Below are positions 21,072 to 30,850 of a stretch of 64,000 nt of DNA, piece after piece. A program made the translations under genes and the position numbers. The notes beneath the pieces were generated by a model that saw only the letters and a program-made list of their open reading frames with translations, did no database searches and was not told the DNA's origin. Source of the stretch: Maribacter stanieri. Its GTDB lineage: Bacteria > Bacteroidota > Bacteroidia > Flavobacteriales > Flavobacteriaceae. The stretch lies in contig NZ_FOYX01000002.1 in assembly GCF_900112245.1 (NCBI RefSeq), positions 248,001 through 312,000 on the forward strand. The letters are read 5' to 3'. Numbering within the stretch: the stretch's first letter is position 1; each line of letters starts with the position of its first letter.

Positions 21072-21595
21072 TAGTTATTTATTTTTTGCAATAATAATTC
21101 ATTCTTAAAGGTATTCTTAAATCGCACCCAATCTTTCTTAATTCCCACAGTTTCAAAATTTAGTTTTTTGAACAAGTGTAGACTTGGAGCATTTTCCTCT
21201 AGTATATTAGCATATACCTGTTTTAGTCCTAAAACGTCAAACAAATAATCACACAACAAAGTTATTGCCTCTGCCCCTATTCCTTTATTTCTTTGATTCT
21301 CATCTAAAACAATAATCCCAATACCGGCACGTCTATGATTTGGATCAAAATCAAATACATCAATTAGACCAACGGATTTATGCTCATTTGTACATATTAC
21401 TAATCTTAACTGCTTTACATCATAAATATCTCGATGGGCATTATCTAAATAAAGTTGCAAAACATCTTTTGAGAACGGAGTAATGGTTCCACTTACCTCC
21501 CAGACTTCGGTATTATTCTCTAGTTCGTACAGAAAATTAAGGTCCTTTTGCTCCAAAGCCCTCAGATAAATCTGTTTTCCTTTTAATTTTGCCAC
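21071..21595 (-). CDS. GNAT N-acetyltransferase, RimJ/RimL type
   Basis: A 174-residue acetyltransferase that opens with IYLRALEQKDLNFLYELENN, typical of the RimJ/RimL or SpeG branch. The acetyl-CoA loop is LDENQRNKGIGAEAI and motif B is NAPSLHLFKKLNFE. It overlaps the dapF end by 13 bases and the mltG start by one base, forming a compact dapF-GNAT-mltG operon. The substrate is unknown; amino groups of a protein or a polyamine are possible. Confidence 0.9.
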   Translation of the reverse strand: MAKLKGKQIYLRALEQKDLNFLYELENNTEVWEVSGTITPFSKDVLQLYLDNAHRDIYDVKQLRLVICTNEHKSVGLIDVFDFDPNHRRAGIGIIVLDENQRNKGIGAEAITLLCDYLFDVLGLKQVYANILEENAPSLHLFKKLNFETVGIKKDWVRFKNTFKNELLLQKINN

Positions 21596-22365
21596 GTTAA
21601 TTCTCCTTTAAATACTTGTTTTGCTTCGCCCTTTAAATAAATATCATGGTACAATCCATTATTTTCTTTAAATGAAACCTCTAAATTACCTCCTAGCGCA
21701 TTTACAGGTATTGTTTTTTCCTTTGTATTTCCCAAATGGTACATCCCTATTGCAACAGCTGTTACCCCTGTACCACATGATAATGTTTCATCTTCCACAC
21801 CACGCTCGTAAGTTCTTATATCAAAACCACCAGAAGCATTGGGTTCCACAAAATTAATATTACTACCCTTCTCTCCATAAATGCCATAACGCATACGCGC
21901 TCCTTCTTTTACAACATCAAATGATTTTAATTCGTTGACCATTTGAACGTGGTGCGGGGATCCTGTATTCATATATAGGGCATTTGTCTTTTCTTTCACC
22001 TCGTTAACATCCATCATTTTAAGGCTAACAACATTATTATCGATTGTTGCCTCATGCAAGCCGTCAACAGCAATAAAAACAGTTTTCTTACCAATGACAT
22101 TCAGAAAATGAGCGAAAGCGACAATACATCTACCACCATTACCACACATACTACCTTCATTACCATCGGCATTAAAATAAACCATTCTAAAATCGGTTTC
22201 CGAATCATTCTCCAACAAAATAAGTCCGTCTGCACCTATTCCAAATCTTCTATGGCAAACCTTAGCTATTAAAGCAGTATCTTCTTTCGGAAACAGTCCA
22301 TTGCGATTATCAATCATCACAAAATCGTTTCCAGTACCTTGGTATTTATAAAATATATTTTCCAT
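21583..22365 (-). CDS. dapF: diaminopimelate epimerase
   Basis: A 260-residue enzyme with the two catalytic cysteines in their conserved settings: MCGNGGRC (Cys74) and LSCGTGVTAVA (Cys197). The N-terminal YQGTGNDFVMIDN is also diagnostic. It interconverts LL- and meso-diaminopimelate for lysine and peptidoglycan synthesis. It is the first gene of the minus-strand operon that continues into a GNAT and mltG, and it diverges from the htrA-type protease gene with a 122-base gap. Confidence 0.97.
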   Translation of the reverse strand: MENIFYKYQGTGNDFVMIDNRNGLFPKEDTALIAKVCHRRFGIGADGLILLENDSETDFRMVYFNADGNEGSMCGNGGRCIVAFAHFLNVIGKKTVFIAVDGLHEATIDNNVVSLKMMDVNEVKEKTNALYMNTGSPHHVQMVNELKSFDVVKEGARMRYGIYGEKGSNINFVEPNASGGFDIRTYERGVEDETLSCGTGVTAVAIGMYHLGNTKEKTIPVNALGGNLEVSFKENNGLYHDIYLKGEAKQVFKGELTWQN

Positions 22366-22457
22366 GCTAGTATAATAGCTTCAAAGATAGCACATAATTA
22401 CGTTTTGCTTGGTAGTTAAAAAGTAGTTAAACGCTTATTATATAACATAAAAACAAG

Positions 22458-22465
22458 TAATTTTG
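22458..22465 (+). promoter_or_regulatory. -7 box for the HtrA-type protease
   Basis: TAATTTTG, an exact TANNTTTG match, 22 bases before the start codon at 22488. Confidence 0.55.
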
Positions 22466-22487
22466 TGCAGAATACGTTAAAACTTTA

Positions 22488-23888
22488 ATGAATATGAAAA
22501 GAATAGCAAGTCTCCTATTTGTATCCGTTTTTGCAGGTGCGATTACATTGGGTGCCTACAAACTATTTTTCGAAAAGGAAAATTTTACCATTATCACCCA
22601 AGATAATAATAACGGTTTTGCAAATGCTAGTTACACCCCCACTTCTGCAAGAGGAGCAGGTATCAATGAAGTTGATTTTACTTCTGCAGCCGAAAACACG
22701 GTAAATGCAGTGGTACACGTTAAGAACATTACCATAAGTAAAGCTCCTGCCAATATATTCGATATTTTTTACGGAAATGGTGGTGGTAGATCCGTACCGC
22801 AAGTAGGTACTGGATCAGGTGTTATTATTTCATCAGACGGTTATATTGTAACCAATAACCATGTTATCAATAAAGCAAATCAGTTACAGGTAACACTAAA
22901 CAACAATAGAACATATAATGCAGAACTAATTGGGACCGATCCTAATTCTGACATTGCGTTAATTAAAATAGATCCGGAAGAAAAATTACCTTATTTAGCT
23001 TTTGGTGATTCTGATCATACAAAAATCGGAGAATGGGTATTGGCCGTAGGCAATCCATTTAATTTAACCTCTACGGTTACTGCTGGTATCGTAAGTGCTA
23101 AAGCACGTAACTTAGGAAAGAATCAATCTTTTATACAAACAGATGCCGCCGTAAATCCTGGCAACTCTGGTGGTGCTTTAGTAAATACTAATGGTGATCT
23201 TGTCGGTATCAATACCGCTATCACCTCACAAACAGGTTCTTATGTAGGCTATTCTTTTGCGGTACCTAGTAATATTGCCAAGAAAGTTGTTCAGGATATT
23301 TTGGAATATGGTAATGTTCAAAAAGGTTTTATGGGAATTAGCCCGGCGCCAATAAACACAAGAGATGCTATTGAAAGAGGCATAAATAATATTGACGGTG
23401 TATATATAGAACTTGTTGAAGAGGAATCTGCAGCGCAAGAAGCCGGAATTATTGTAGGCGATATTATTAAGAAGGTGGATGAAATTGATGTACATAAATA
23501 TCCTGATTTAACCGGATATCTATCAACCAAGAGACCTGGAGATACTTTGCAATTTCTTATCAATAGAAAAGATGAAGAATTAATTTTACCATTGACACTT
23601 AAAGAAAGACAAACTTTGGTTGTCCCAGAAATGGGTCTTGAGGTAAAAAACCTTACAGAGCATGACAAAAAGGTGTATAAAACGAAAACTGGCGTAAAAA
23701 TTATAGGGGTACCTGAAAGATATAGAGGCTATGGTTTATCTGAAAAAGTAATCGTTAAAATTGACGATAACGAAATTGGGAATATCGATGATGCCTATAA
23801 TGCTTTTGGCGGAATATCTAAATACGGCAAAACAGTTATTACAATGCTAGGTTCAAATGGTGAACGAGACCGACTTATCTTTCAATAA
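22488..23888 (+). CDS. DegP/HtrA-type periplasmic serine protease
   Basis: A 466-residue protein with a signal or anchor segment at about 5-27. The trypsin-like domain carries the triad in order: TNNHVIN (His125), SDIALIKI (Asp155) and NPGNSGGALV (Ser227). One clear PDZ domain follows (about 275-365), and a second, more divergent one may fill 375-466. Role: quality control and degradation of misfolded envelope proteins. The second Met (MKRIAS, two codons in) could be the true start. A terminator follows directly. Confidence 0.95.
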   Translation: MNMKRIASLLFVSVFAGAITLGAYKLFFEKENFTIITQDNNNGFANASYTPTSARGAGINEVDFTSAAENTVNAVVHVKNITISKAPANIFDIFYGNGGGRSVPQVGTGSGVIISSDGYIVTNNHVINKANQLQVTLNNNRTYNAELIGTDPNSDIALIKIDPEEKLPYLAFGDSDHTKIGEWVLAVGNPFNLTSTVTAGIVSAKARNLGKNQSFIQTDAAVNPGNSGGALVNTNGDLVGINTAITSQTGSYVGYSFAVPSNIAKKVVQDILEYGNVQKGFMGISPAPINTRDAIERGINNIDGVYIELVEEESAAQEAGIIVGDIIKKVDEIDVHKYPDLTGYLSTKRPGDTLQFLINRKDEELILPLTLKERQTLVVPEMGLEVKNLTEHDKKVYKTKTGVKIIGVPERYRGYGLSEKVIVKIDDNEIGNIDDAYNAFGGISKYGKTVITMLGSNGERDRLIFQ

Positions 23889-23906
23889 AAATTCAATATA
23901 AAATAC

Positions 23907-23935
23907 AGCCTTCGCAAAAACGAAGGCTTTTTTTT
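23907..23935 (+). terminator. rho-independent terminator after the HtrA-type gene
   Basis: AGCCTTCG (23907-23914) and CGAAGGCT (23921-23928) around CAAAAA, followed by a T tract. Confidence 0.85.
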
Positions 23936-23967
23936 GAAAAATATTTATTTAAAGTACTTAATTTTTC

Positions 23968-23975
23968 TAGTTTTG
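23968..23975 (+). promoter_or_regulatory. -7 box for GAPDH
   Basis: TAGTTTTG, an exact TANNTTTG match, 28 bases before the GAPDH start. Confidence 0.5.
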
Positions 23976-24003
23976 TGCGAATTATAAAATTAATCAACTA
24001 ATT

Positions 24004-25452
24004 ATGGCTCCACAGACCACATTTGAAAAAGAGCTCGCATTTCAAGCTGATCGTAGAAAAGCTACGACTGAATTCATTAAAATCGTAAGCGATTTATGGT
24101 ATGATAAATCCATTGAAATTGTTCTTTTTAAAAATCAGGTTATTGACAAAAATGTAAGCGATATTATTCACTTGCATGAGTATGCTGGCGAATTTGTTCA
24201 AAAACCGATATCTATTTTTGATTCGGTAGAAATACTTCGCTCTATTTCTGATATGGTTTTACCTCCTTCTAAATTAGATATCGGTAAATTGACCTATGAA
24301 TACCACTCGGATAATAACATTTTAAACAATGTAAAGTCTTTTGTGATTGACAAATTACAATCTGCTCAAGATTTTAAGAATATTGAGCCAAAAGATGTAG
24401 TGTTATATGGCTTTGGACGTATTGGAAGATTAGTTGCCCGTGAGTTAATGTCCAAAACCGGAAAAGGAAATCAATTACGTTTAAGAGCTATTGTTGTAAG
24501 AGGCAAACCTAGTATTGAAAATCTTGAAAAAAGAGCCAGTCTACTTAGAACTGATTCTGTTCATGGGATTTTCAACGGTACTGTTAAAGTTGATTATGCC
24601 AACCTTAAACTGATAATCAATGGTACTACAGTTCATGTTATTTATGCTAACATGCCAGAGGAAATTGATTATACCGAATACGGTATTAAAGATGCTTTGG
24701 TTATCGACAACACTGGCGCATTTAGAAACAAAGAACAATTAGAAAGACATTTACAAGCAAAAGGTGCTTTAAAAGTACTATTGACAGCGCCTGGCAAAGA
24801 AGTAGCGAATATTGTTCACGGAGTCAATCATTTAGAATATAATCCAGACGATACTGCTATTTTCTCAGCGGCTTCTTGTACTACAAACGCTATCACACCT
24901 ATTTTAAAAGCCATAGAAGAAACATTGGGAATAGAAAAGGGACACCTAGAAACTATACATGCATATACCAATGATCAAAATTTGGTCGATAATATGCATG
25001 GTAAATACAGAAGGGGTCGAGCTGCAGCACTTAACATGGTAATAACCGAAACTGGCGCAGGGCAAGCGGTAACCAAAGCATTACCTTCATTAGACGGCAA
25101 ATTGACTTCTAATGCCATTCGGGTTCCTGTACCTAACGGTTCATTAGCTATCTTAAACTTAGATGTAAGTCAAAAAACATCTCTAGAAGGCGTAAATTCT
25201 ATGATTAAGAAATACGCATTAGAAGGAGATTTAGTAGAGCAAATTAAATACTCGCTAGATAAAGAATTGGTTTCATCAGATATTATTGGGACTTCTGCCC
25301 CTTCAATTTATGATAGTATGGCTACCATTGTATCAAGTACAGGTAAAAATATTATCCTTTATATATGGTATGATAACGAATATGGCTATTCTCATCAAGT
25401 AATTCGTTTAGCTAAATATATAGCCAAAGTGCGTCGTTTTACCTATTATTAA
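24004..25452 (+). CDS. gap: glyceraldehyde-3-phosphate dehydrogenase, long form
   Basis: A 482-residue enzyme. The NAD-binding fold begins only at GFGRIGRL (from residue 136), and the catalytic Cys292 is in SAASCTTNAITP. It ends with the usual WYDNEYGYSHQV. The first 125 residues are an extra N-terminal region absent from standard 335-residue GAPDHs; long forms of this type are known to me from Bacteroidota. It oxidises glyceraldehyde 3-phosphate in glycolysis or works in reverse in gluconeogenesis; cofactor preference cannot be read off with certainty. It has its own promoter and stands as a single gene. Confidence 0.93.
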   Translation: MAPQTTFEKELAFQADRRKATTEFIKIVSDLWYDKSIEIVLFKNQVIDKNVSDIIHLHEYAGEFVQKPISIFDSVEILRSISDMVLPPSKLDIGKLTYEYHSDNNILNNVKSFVIDKLQSAQDFKNIEPKDVVLYGFGRIGRLVARELMSKTGKGNQLRLRAIVVRGKPSIENLEKRASLLRTDSVHGIFNGTVKVDYANLKLIINGTTVHVIYANMPEEIDYTEYGIKDALVIDNTGAFRNKEQLERHLQAKGALKVLLTAPGKEVANIVHGVNHLEYNPDDTAIFSAASCTTNAITPILKAIEETLGIEKGHLETIHAYTNDQNLVDNMHGKYRRGRAAALNMVITETGAGQAVTKALPSLDGKLTSNAIRVPVPNGSLAILNLDVSQKTSLEGVNSMIKKYALEGDLVEQIKYSLDKELVSSDIIGTSAPSIYDSMATIVSSTGKNIILYIWYDNEYGYSHQVIRLAKYIAKVRRFTYY

Positions 25453-25598
25453 AAATTTAAAGCCAAGACATCTATTTTTGGAATAGTTACGTAGTTAAAT
25501 AAACGCGTTTATGCTTTGTACTTTTTTTTTATAATTCGACAATTATAAAGTACTTTAGTCAACTCTAAATTATTCAAATTAACCTAAGGATCTAATAC

Positions 25599-26222
25599 AT
25601 GAAATTCTATAGAATACTATTACTGCTCGCATTTCTTTTAGCAAGTAACGTACAATTTGCGCAAGACACTGAAGAAGAGGACGATAAACTGTCTTTAGAC
25701 GAAGGTCCTATCAGTAATCAATTCGATTATATCGCAAAGCGTTCTGGGAATTACAGAGCAGACGGCATTAGGTATGAAGTTGTTAAAGAAACCAATCTTT
25801 TTAAGATTCGTAAGAATGTATTGGATTCTATAGCGGCTATGAATAAAAAAACGGGTGAGCTTAAAGCAACTATAGCAGAGCACGAGACTACCATTACGTC
25901 ACTAAATAAAAAGTTAGAAGAAACTACTACTAACTTAAGCGCTGTTACCGAAGAAAAAGATAGCATGTCTTTTATAGGGATTCCTGTTTCTAAAGGAACA
26001 TATAATTTTATTCTATGGACTATCATTGGAGGATTGTTCTTAACACTTGGTTTGTTTATTTACAGATTTAGAAATAGTAATATTTTAACTCAAGAAGCAA
26101 AACAAAATCTTTCTGAACTTGAAGTAGAATATGAAGACCATAGAAGAAGAGCTTTAGAGCGAGAGCAAAAAATTAGTAGGCAACTACAAGATGAGATAAA
26201 TAAACAGAAGAAATCTAAATAA
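25599..26222 (+). CDS. exported coiled-coil membrane protein upstream of trmD
   Basis: A 207-residue protein with a signal peptide (about 1-21, ending FAQ), an acidic linker, a predicted coiled coil (about 75-120, KKTGELKATIAEHETTITSL), one membrane segment (about 135-155) and a charged cytoplasmic helix at the C-terminus. There is no enzyme motif. Homologues next to trmD in flavobacteria have, as I recall, often been labelled tRNA (guanine-N1)-methyltransferase. Nothing in the sequence supports that, and the real trmD is two genes downstream. A terminator follows it. Confidence 0.8.
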   Translation: MKFYRILLLLAFLLASNVQFAQDTEEEDDKLSLDEGPISNQFDYIAKRSGNYRADGIRYEVVKETNLFKIRKNVLDSIAAMNKKTGELKATIAEHETTITSLNKKLEETTTNLSAVTEEKDSMSFIGIPVSKGTYNFILWTIIGGLFLTLGLFIYRFRNSNILTQEAKQNLSELEVEYEDHRRRALEREQKISRQLQDEINKQKKSK

Positions 26223-26224
26223 TT

Positions 26225-26254
26225 AAAAGCTCCTTAAAAGGAGCTTTTTTTTGA
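26225..26254 (+). terminator. rho-independent terminator before the GNAT-trmD unit
   Basis: AAAAGCTCCT pairs with AGGAGCTTTT around a four-base loop, followed by T residues. The GNAT start codon at 26256 comes immediately after, so any readthrough would feed GNAT and trmD. Confidence 0.75.
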
Positions 26255-26255
26255 T

Positions 26256-26699
26256 ATGAAAACTATACAAAGAATTACAGCATCGCAGATTGAAGACATT
26301 GCCCCACTATTTGATGGTTATAGAGTCTTTTATAAAATGGAATCTAATATTGATGCCGCTACAAAGTTCTTGAAAGCAAGAATCAGTGCTAATGAATCTA
26401 TCATATTCGCGGCATACGAAGGTGACATTGCTATTGGTTTCGTACAATTGTATTTTACATTTTCTTCAGTAAGCCTAGACAAGTCACTTATACTAAATGA
26501 TCTATTTGTGGCCCCTAATTACAGAGGTCATTCAACGGGACAACTATTACTAGTAAAAGCACAAGAATTTTGCAGAAACAATGGTTATAAAGGACTCGCT
26601 TTAGAAACCGCAATTGATAATCCTGCACAAAAATTATATGAGAAGCTAGGATGGACCAAAGATTACCACTGTTTTCATTACTTTTGGCAGGTTAAATGA
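26256..26699 (+). CDS. GNAT family N-acetyltransferase
   Basis: A 147-residue acetyltransferase. Motif A is [17 protein letters not shown] (about 85-101), in which the usual Gly-x-Gly core is replaced by Gly-His-Ser-Thr-Gly. Motif B is [18 protein letters not shown]. It starts just after a terminator hairpin and its stop overlaps a possible trmD ATG, so it is translated together with trmD. The substrate is unknown. Confidence 0.88.
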   Translation: MKTIQRITASQIEDIAPLFDGYRVFYKMESNIDAATKFLKARISANESIIFAAYEGDIAIGFVQLYFTFSSVSLDKSLILNDLFVAPNYRGHSTGQLLLVKAQEFCRNNGYKGLALETAIDNPAQKLYEKLGWTKDYHCFHYFWQVK

Positions 26700-26716
26700 T
26701 GATGCAAAATCAAAAG

Positions 26717-27391
26717 ATGCGAATAGATATTATAACTGTATTACCGGAATTACTTACGAGCCCCTTTGACGCCTCTATTCTAAAGAGAGCAATAGAAAAA
26801 GGTTTGGTTGAAGTCCATTTTCACAATCTTAGAGATTATACCGATACAAAGTACCGCAATGTAGATGATTACCAGTTTGGTGGTGGCGCTGGTATGGTAT
26901 TAATGATTGAGCCTATAGATAAGTGTATTACAGAACTAAAGTCTCAACGTACGTATGATGAAGTTATCTATATGACTCCTGATGGTACAACATTAAATCA
27001 AAAAATGTCTAACAGCCTTTCTATGGTTGAAAACATCATCATTCTTTGCGGACACTATAAAGGTGTTGACCAAAGAGTACGAGATGCTTTTATCACCAAA
27101 GAAATATCTATTGGAGATTACGTGCTTTCTGGAGGTGAATTAGGCGCCGCAGTGCTTTGTGATTCTATAATAAGATTGCTACCAGGTGTGTTAAACGATG
27201 AGACTTCTGCTTTAACCGACACTTTTCAAGACGGACTTTTAGCGCCTCCTGTTTACACAAGACCTGCGGAATATAAAGGTATGAATGTGCCAGATATTTT
27301 ACTTAGCGGAAATTTTGGGAAAATAGAAGAATGGCGAGAAAATAAGGCTTTTGAGCGCACAGAAAAACTTAGACCAGACCTTCTAGAGTAG
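26717..27391 (+). CDS. trmD: tRNA (guanine37-N1)-methyltransferase
   Basis: A SPOUT knotted methyltransferase. It opens [13 protein letters not shown], has [17 protein letters not shown] and the knot region [12 protein letters not shown] followed by [16 protein letters not shown], all typical of TrmD. It places m1G37 next to the anticodon to prevent frameshifting. I choose the ATG at 26717 because family similarity begins there; ATGs at 26696, 26699 and 26702 would add up to seven residues. rplS follows 136 bases later, the usual trmD-rplS neighbourhood, but here with its own promoter. Confidence 0.97.
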   Translation: MRIDIITVLPELLTSPFDASILKRAIEKGLVEVHFHNLRDYTDTKYRNVDDYQFGGGAGMVLMIEPIDKCITELKSQRTYDEVIYMTPDGTTLNQKMSNSLSMVENIIILCGHYKGVDQRVRDAFITKEISIGDYVLSGGELGAAVLCDSIIRLLPGVLNDETSALTDTFQDGLLAPPVYTRPAEYKGMNVPDILLSGNFGKIEEWRENKAFERTEKLRPDLLE

Positions 27392-27427
27392 CAAGAAATA
27401 AGAAATAAATAAAAAGCATATAAATAC

Positions 27428-27457
27428 TTGTATGTTTTAATTTAAATATTAATTTTG
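27428..27457 (+). promoter_or_regulatory. rplS promoter, full flavobacterial consensus
   Basis: TTG at 27428-27430, then exactly 19 bases, then TAATTTTG at 27450-27457. This is the complete TTG-N19-TANNTTTG arrangement described for Bacteroidota and the best promoter in the window. Transcription should begin near 27462. Confidence 0.75.
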
Positions 27458-27462
27458 CAGCC

Positions 27463-27506
27463 TGTTAGAATAACCTCTGACGATAATCGTGAATGTTGCT
27501 CTAATT
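27463..27506 (+). promoter_or_regulatory. candidate L19 autoregulatory leader
   Basis: The roughly 65-base leader folds by hand into one irregular hairpin. TTAGA (27465-27469) pairs with TCTAA (27500-27504), AAC (27472-27474) with GTT (27495-27497), and ACG (27480-27482) with CGT (27488-27490) around loop ATAAT. Ribosomal-protein leaders ahead of L19 genes have been proposed in Flavobacteria, as I recall, but I could not compare with that model. Confidence 0.4.
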
Positions 27507-27527
27507 TAATTCCTATTTAACTATACA

Positions 27528-27878
27528 ATGGAATCATTAATAAAATTTGTACAAGACGAATTCGTAACTAAAAAAGAATTCCCAAAGTTTTCTTCAGGTG
27601 ACACAATTACTGTGTACTACGAAATTAAAGAAGGTGAAAAAACTAGAACACAGTTCTTTAAAGGTGTTGTAATACAACGTAGAGGATCTGGTTCAACAGA
27701 AACTTTTACTATTCGTAAAATGTCTGGAACAGTTGGTGTTGAGCGTATCTTCCCAATTAACTTACCTGCACTTCAAAAAATTGAAGTTAACAAACGTGGT
27801 AAAGTACGTAGATCTAGAATTTACTACTTCCGTGAATTAACTGGTAAGAAAGCTAGAATTAAGGAAATAAGAGGATAA
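27528..27878 (+). CDS. rplS: 50S ribosomal protein L19
   Basis: A 116-residue ribosomal protein of normal length. It has the L19 core FSSGDTITVYYEIKEGEK, then FKGVVIQRRGSGSTETFTIR and GVERIFPINLP. L19 lies at the 30S-50S interface. It has its own strong promoter and a structured leader, and ends in a long GC-rich terminator, so it is a monocistronic unit despite following trmD. Confidence 0.98.
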   Translation: MESLIKFVQDEFVTKKEFPKFSSGDTITVYYEIKEGEKTRTQFFKGVVIQRRGSGSTETFTIRKMSGTVGVERIFPINLPALQKIEVNKRGKVRRSRIYYFRELTGKKARIKEIRG

Positions 27879-27898
27879 TTTATTCCTCATTATAATAT

Positions 27899-27933
27899 AA
27901 AGCACCGCTTCAATTTGAAGCGGTGCTTTTTTT
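27899..27933 (+). terminator. strong terminator after rplS
   Basis: AAAGCACCGCTTC (27899-27911) and GAAGCGGTGCTTT (27917-27929), a perfect 13-bp stem with a five-base loop and a T tract. Confidence 0.92.
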
Positions 27934-28299
27934 ATGAACAATAGTGAACAACTCATGTTTATAACATGTTGATTAATAATTATTTACAATTTTTACATTC
28001 GAATTGTTTTTTTTCGTAAATTAGAGTGTGATTAAGAAATAGTACTGACGAAAAATCCATTTCAATATCACTACGAAGTTTACGTTCTTTCGTATTGTTG
28101 CTTGACCTACACATTTAATATTAATTAAATGAGGTAAATTCTAAACTTATAAGCTGTCGCTTACAAAGTGTAAAATTAATTGAATCTTAAAAAAACTATA
28201 TACTAGGTTTTTAATTTTCAATAAAGGCAACAAAAAAGAAATGAAGAGTAGATGTTGGATTACGTATCTGAGAATCGAAAAACATTTTAAACGTTGAAT

Positions 28300-28413
28300 T
28301 AGCGAAGCGGATGCAATCAAGGGTTGCCGTTTTAATGAAATATTAAAACAAACTGTCCGCAGACTTTTTCTAAAAAGCCATATCATTGTATGCGTACATT
28401 GATATGGCTTTTG
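28300..28413 (+). ncRNA. candidate small RNA, structured 3' part and terminator
   Basis: The gap 27934-28520 has no credible gene. Near its end, GCGGAT (28307-28312) pairs with GTCCGC (28355-28360), enclosing two hairpins: GCAA/TTGC (28313-28327) and the perfect 8-bp GTTTTAAT/ATTAAAAC (28329-28349), a three-way junction. A T run follows at 28365-28369, and then a 13-bp perfect terminator. rplS already has its own terminator 440 bases earlier, so this second one implies a separate transcript. The 5' end is unknown and may reach back to about 28020. I see no hallmark of tmRNA, RNase P RNA or SRP RNA. Confidence 0.4.
28373..28413 (+). terminator. very strong terminator ending the candidate small RNA
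   Basis: AAAAGCCATATCA (28373-28385) pairs perfectly with TGATATGGCTTTT (28400-28412). The loop itself contains TGTA/TACA around TGCG, extending the hairpin after one mismatch. The T run is short. Confidence 0.75.
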
Positions 28414-28485
28414 TTATTTAACAAATCTTCTTACTTAACCTTAAATATTAAGACACCTCCTCCCTTTTAAGCTTTTAGAAAATCG

Positions 28486-28493
28486 TATATTTG
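28486..28493 (+). promoter_or_regulatory. -7 box for icd
   Basis: TATATTTG, an exact TANNTTTG match, 27 bases before the icd start at 28521. Confidence 0.55.
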
Positions 28494-28508
28494 TTCCGCT
28501 TAAATTAA

Positions 28509-30737
<2,229 letters not shown>

Positions 30738-30756
30738 TAGTGTAAATGCATATTAT

Positions 30757-30792
30757 AAATACCCTCAACGAAAGTTGAGGGTATTTTTTTTT
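30757..30792 (+). terminator. perfect GAAA-loop terminator after icd
   Basis: AAATACCCTCAAC (30757-30769), loop GAAA, GTTGAGGGTATTT (30774-30786), then further T residues. Confidence 0.93.
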
Positions 30793-30850
30793 ACAGAAAA
30801 TAAGTTTTAGGAGCGTCCCCTATTTCTAAGTATTTTTACAAAAAAAATTG

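Noticed and set aside
28147-28386. Open frame of 79 codons on the minus strand in the rplS-icd gap
   Set aside because: Hydrophobic low-complexity product made from AT-rich DNA, no family likeness, and it overlaps the strong terminator and three-way junction on the other strand.
28300-28413. tmRNA, RNase P RNA or SRP RNA in the rplS-icd gap
   Set aside because: No tRNA-like TTC loop with CCA end, no GAGGAAAGUCC-type P RNA core, and no GNAR-tetraloop SRP helix were found.
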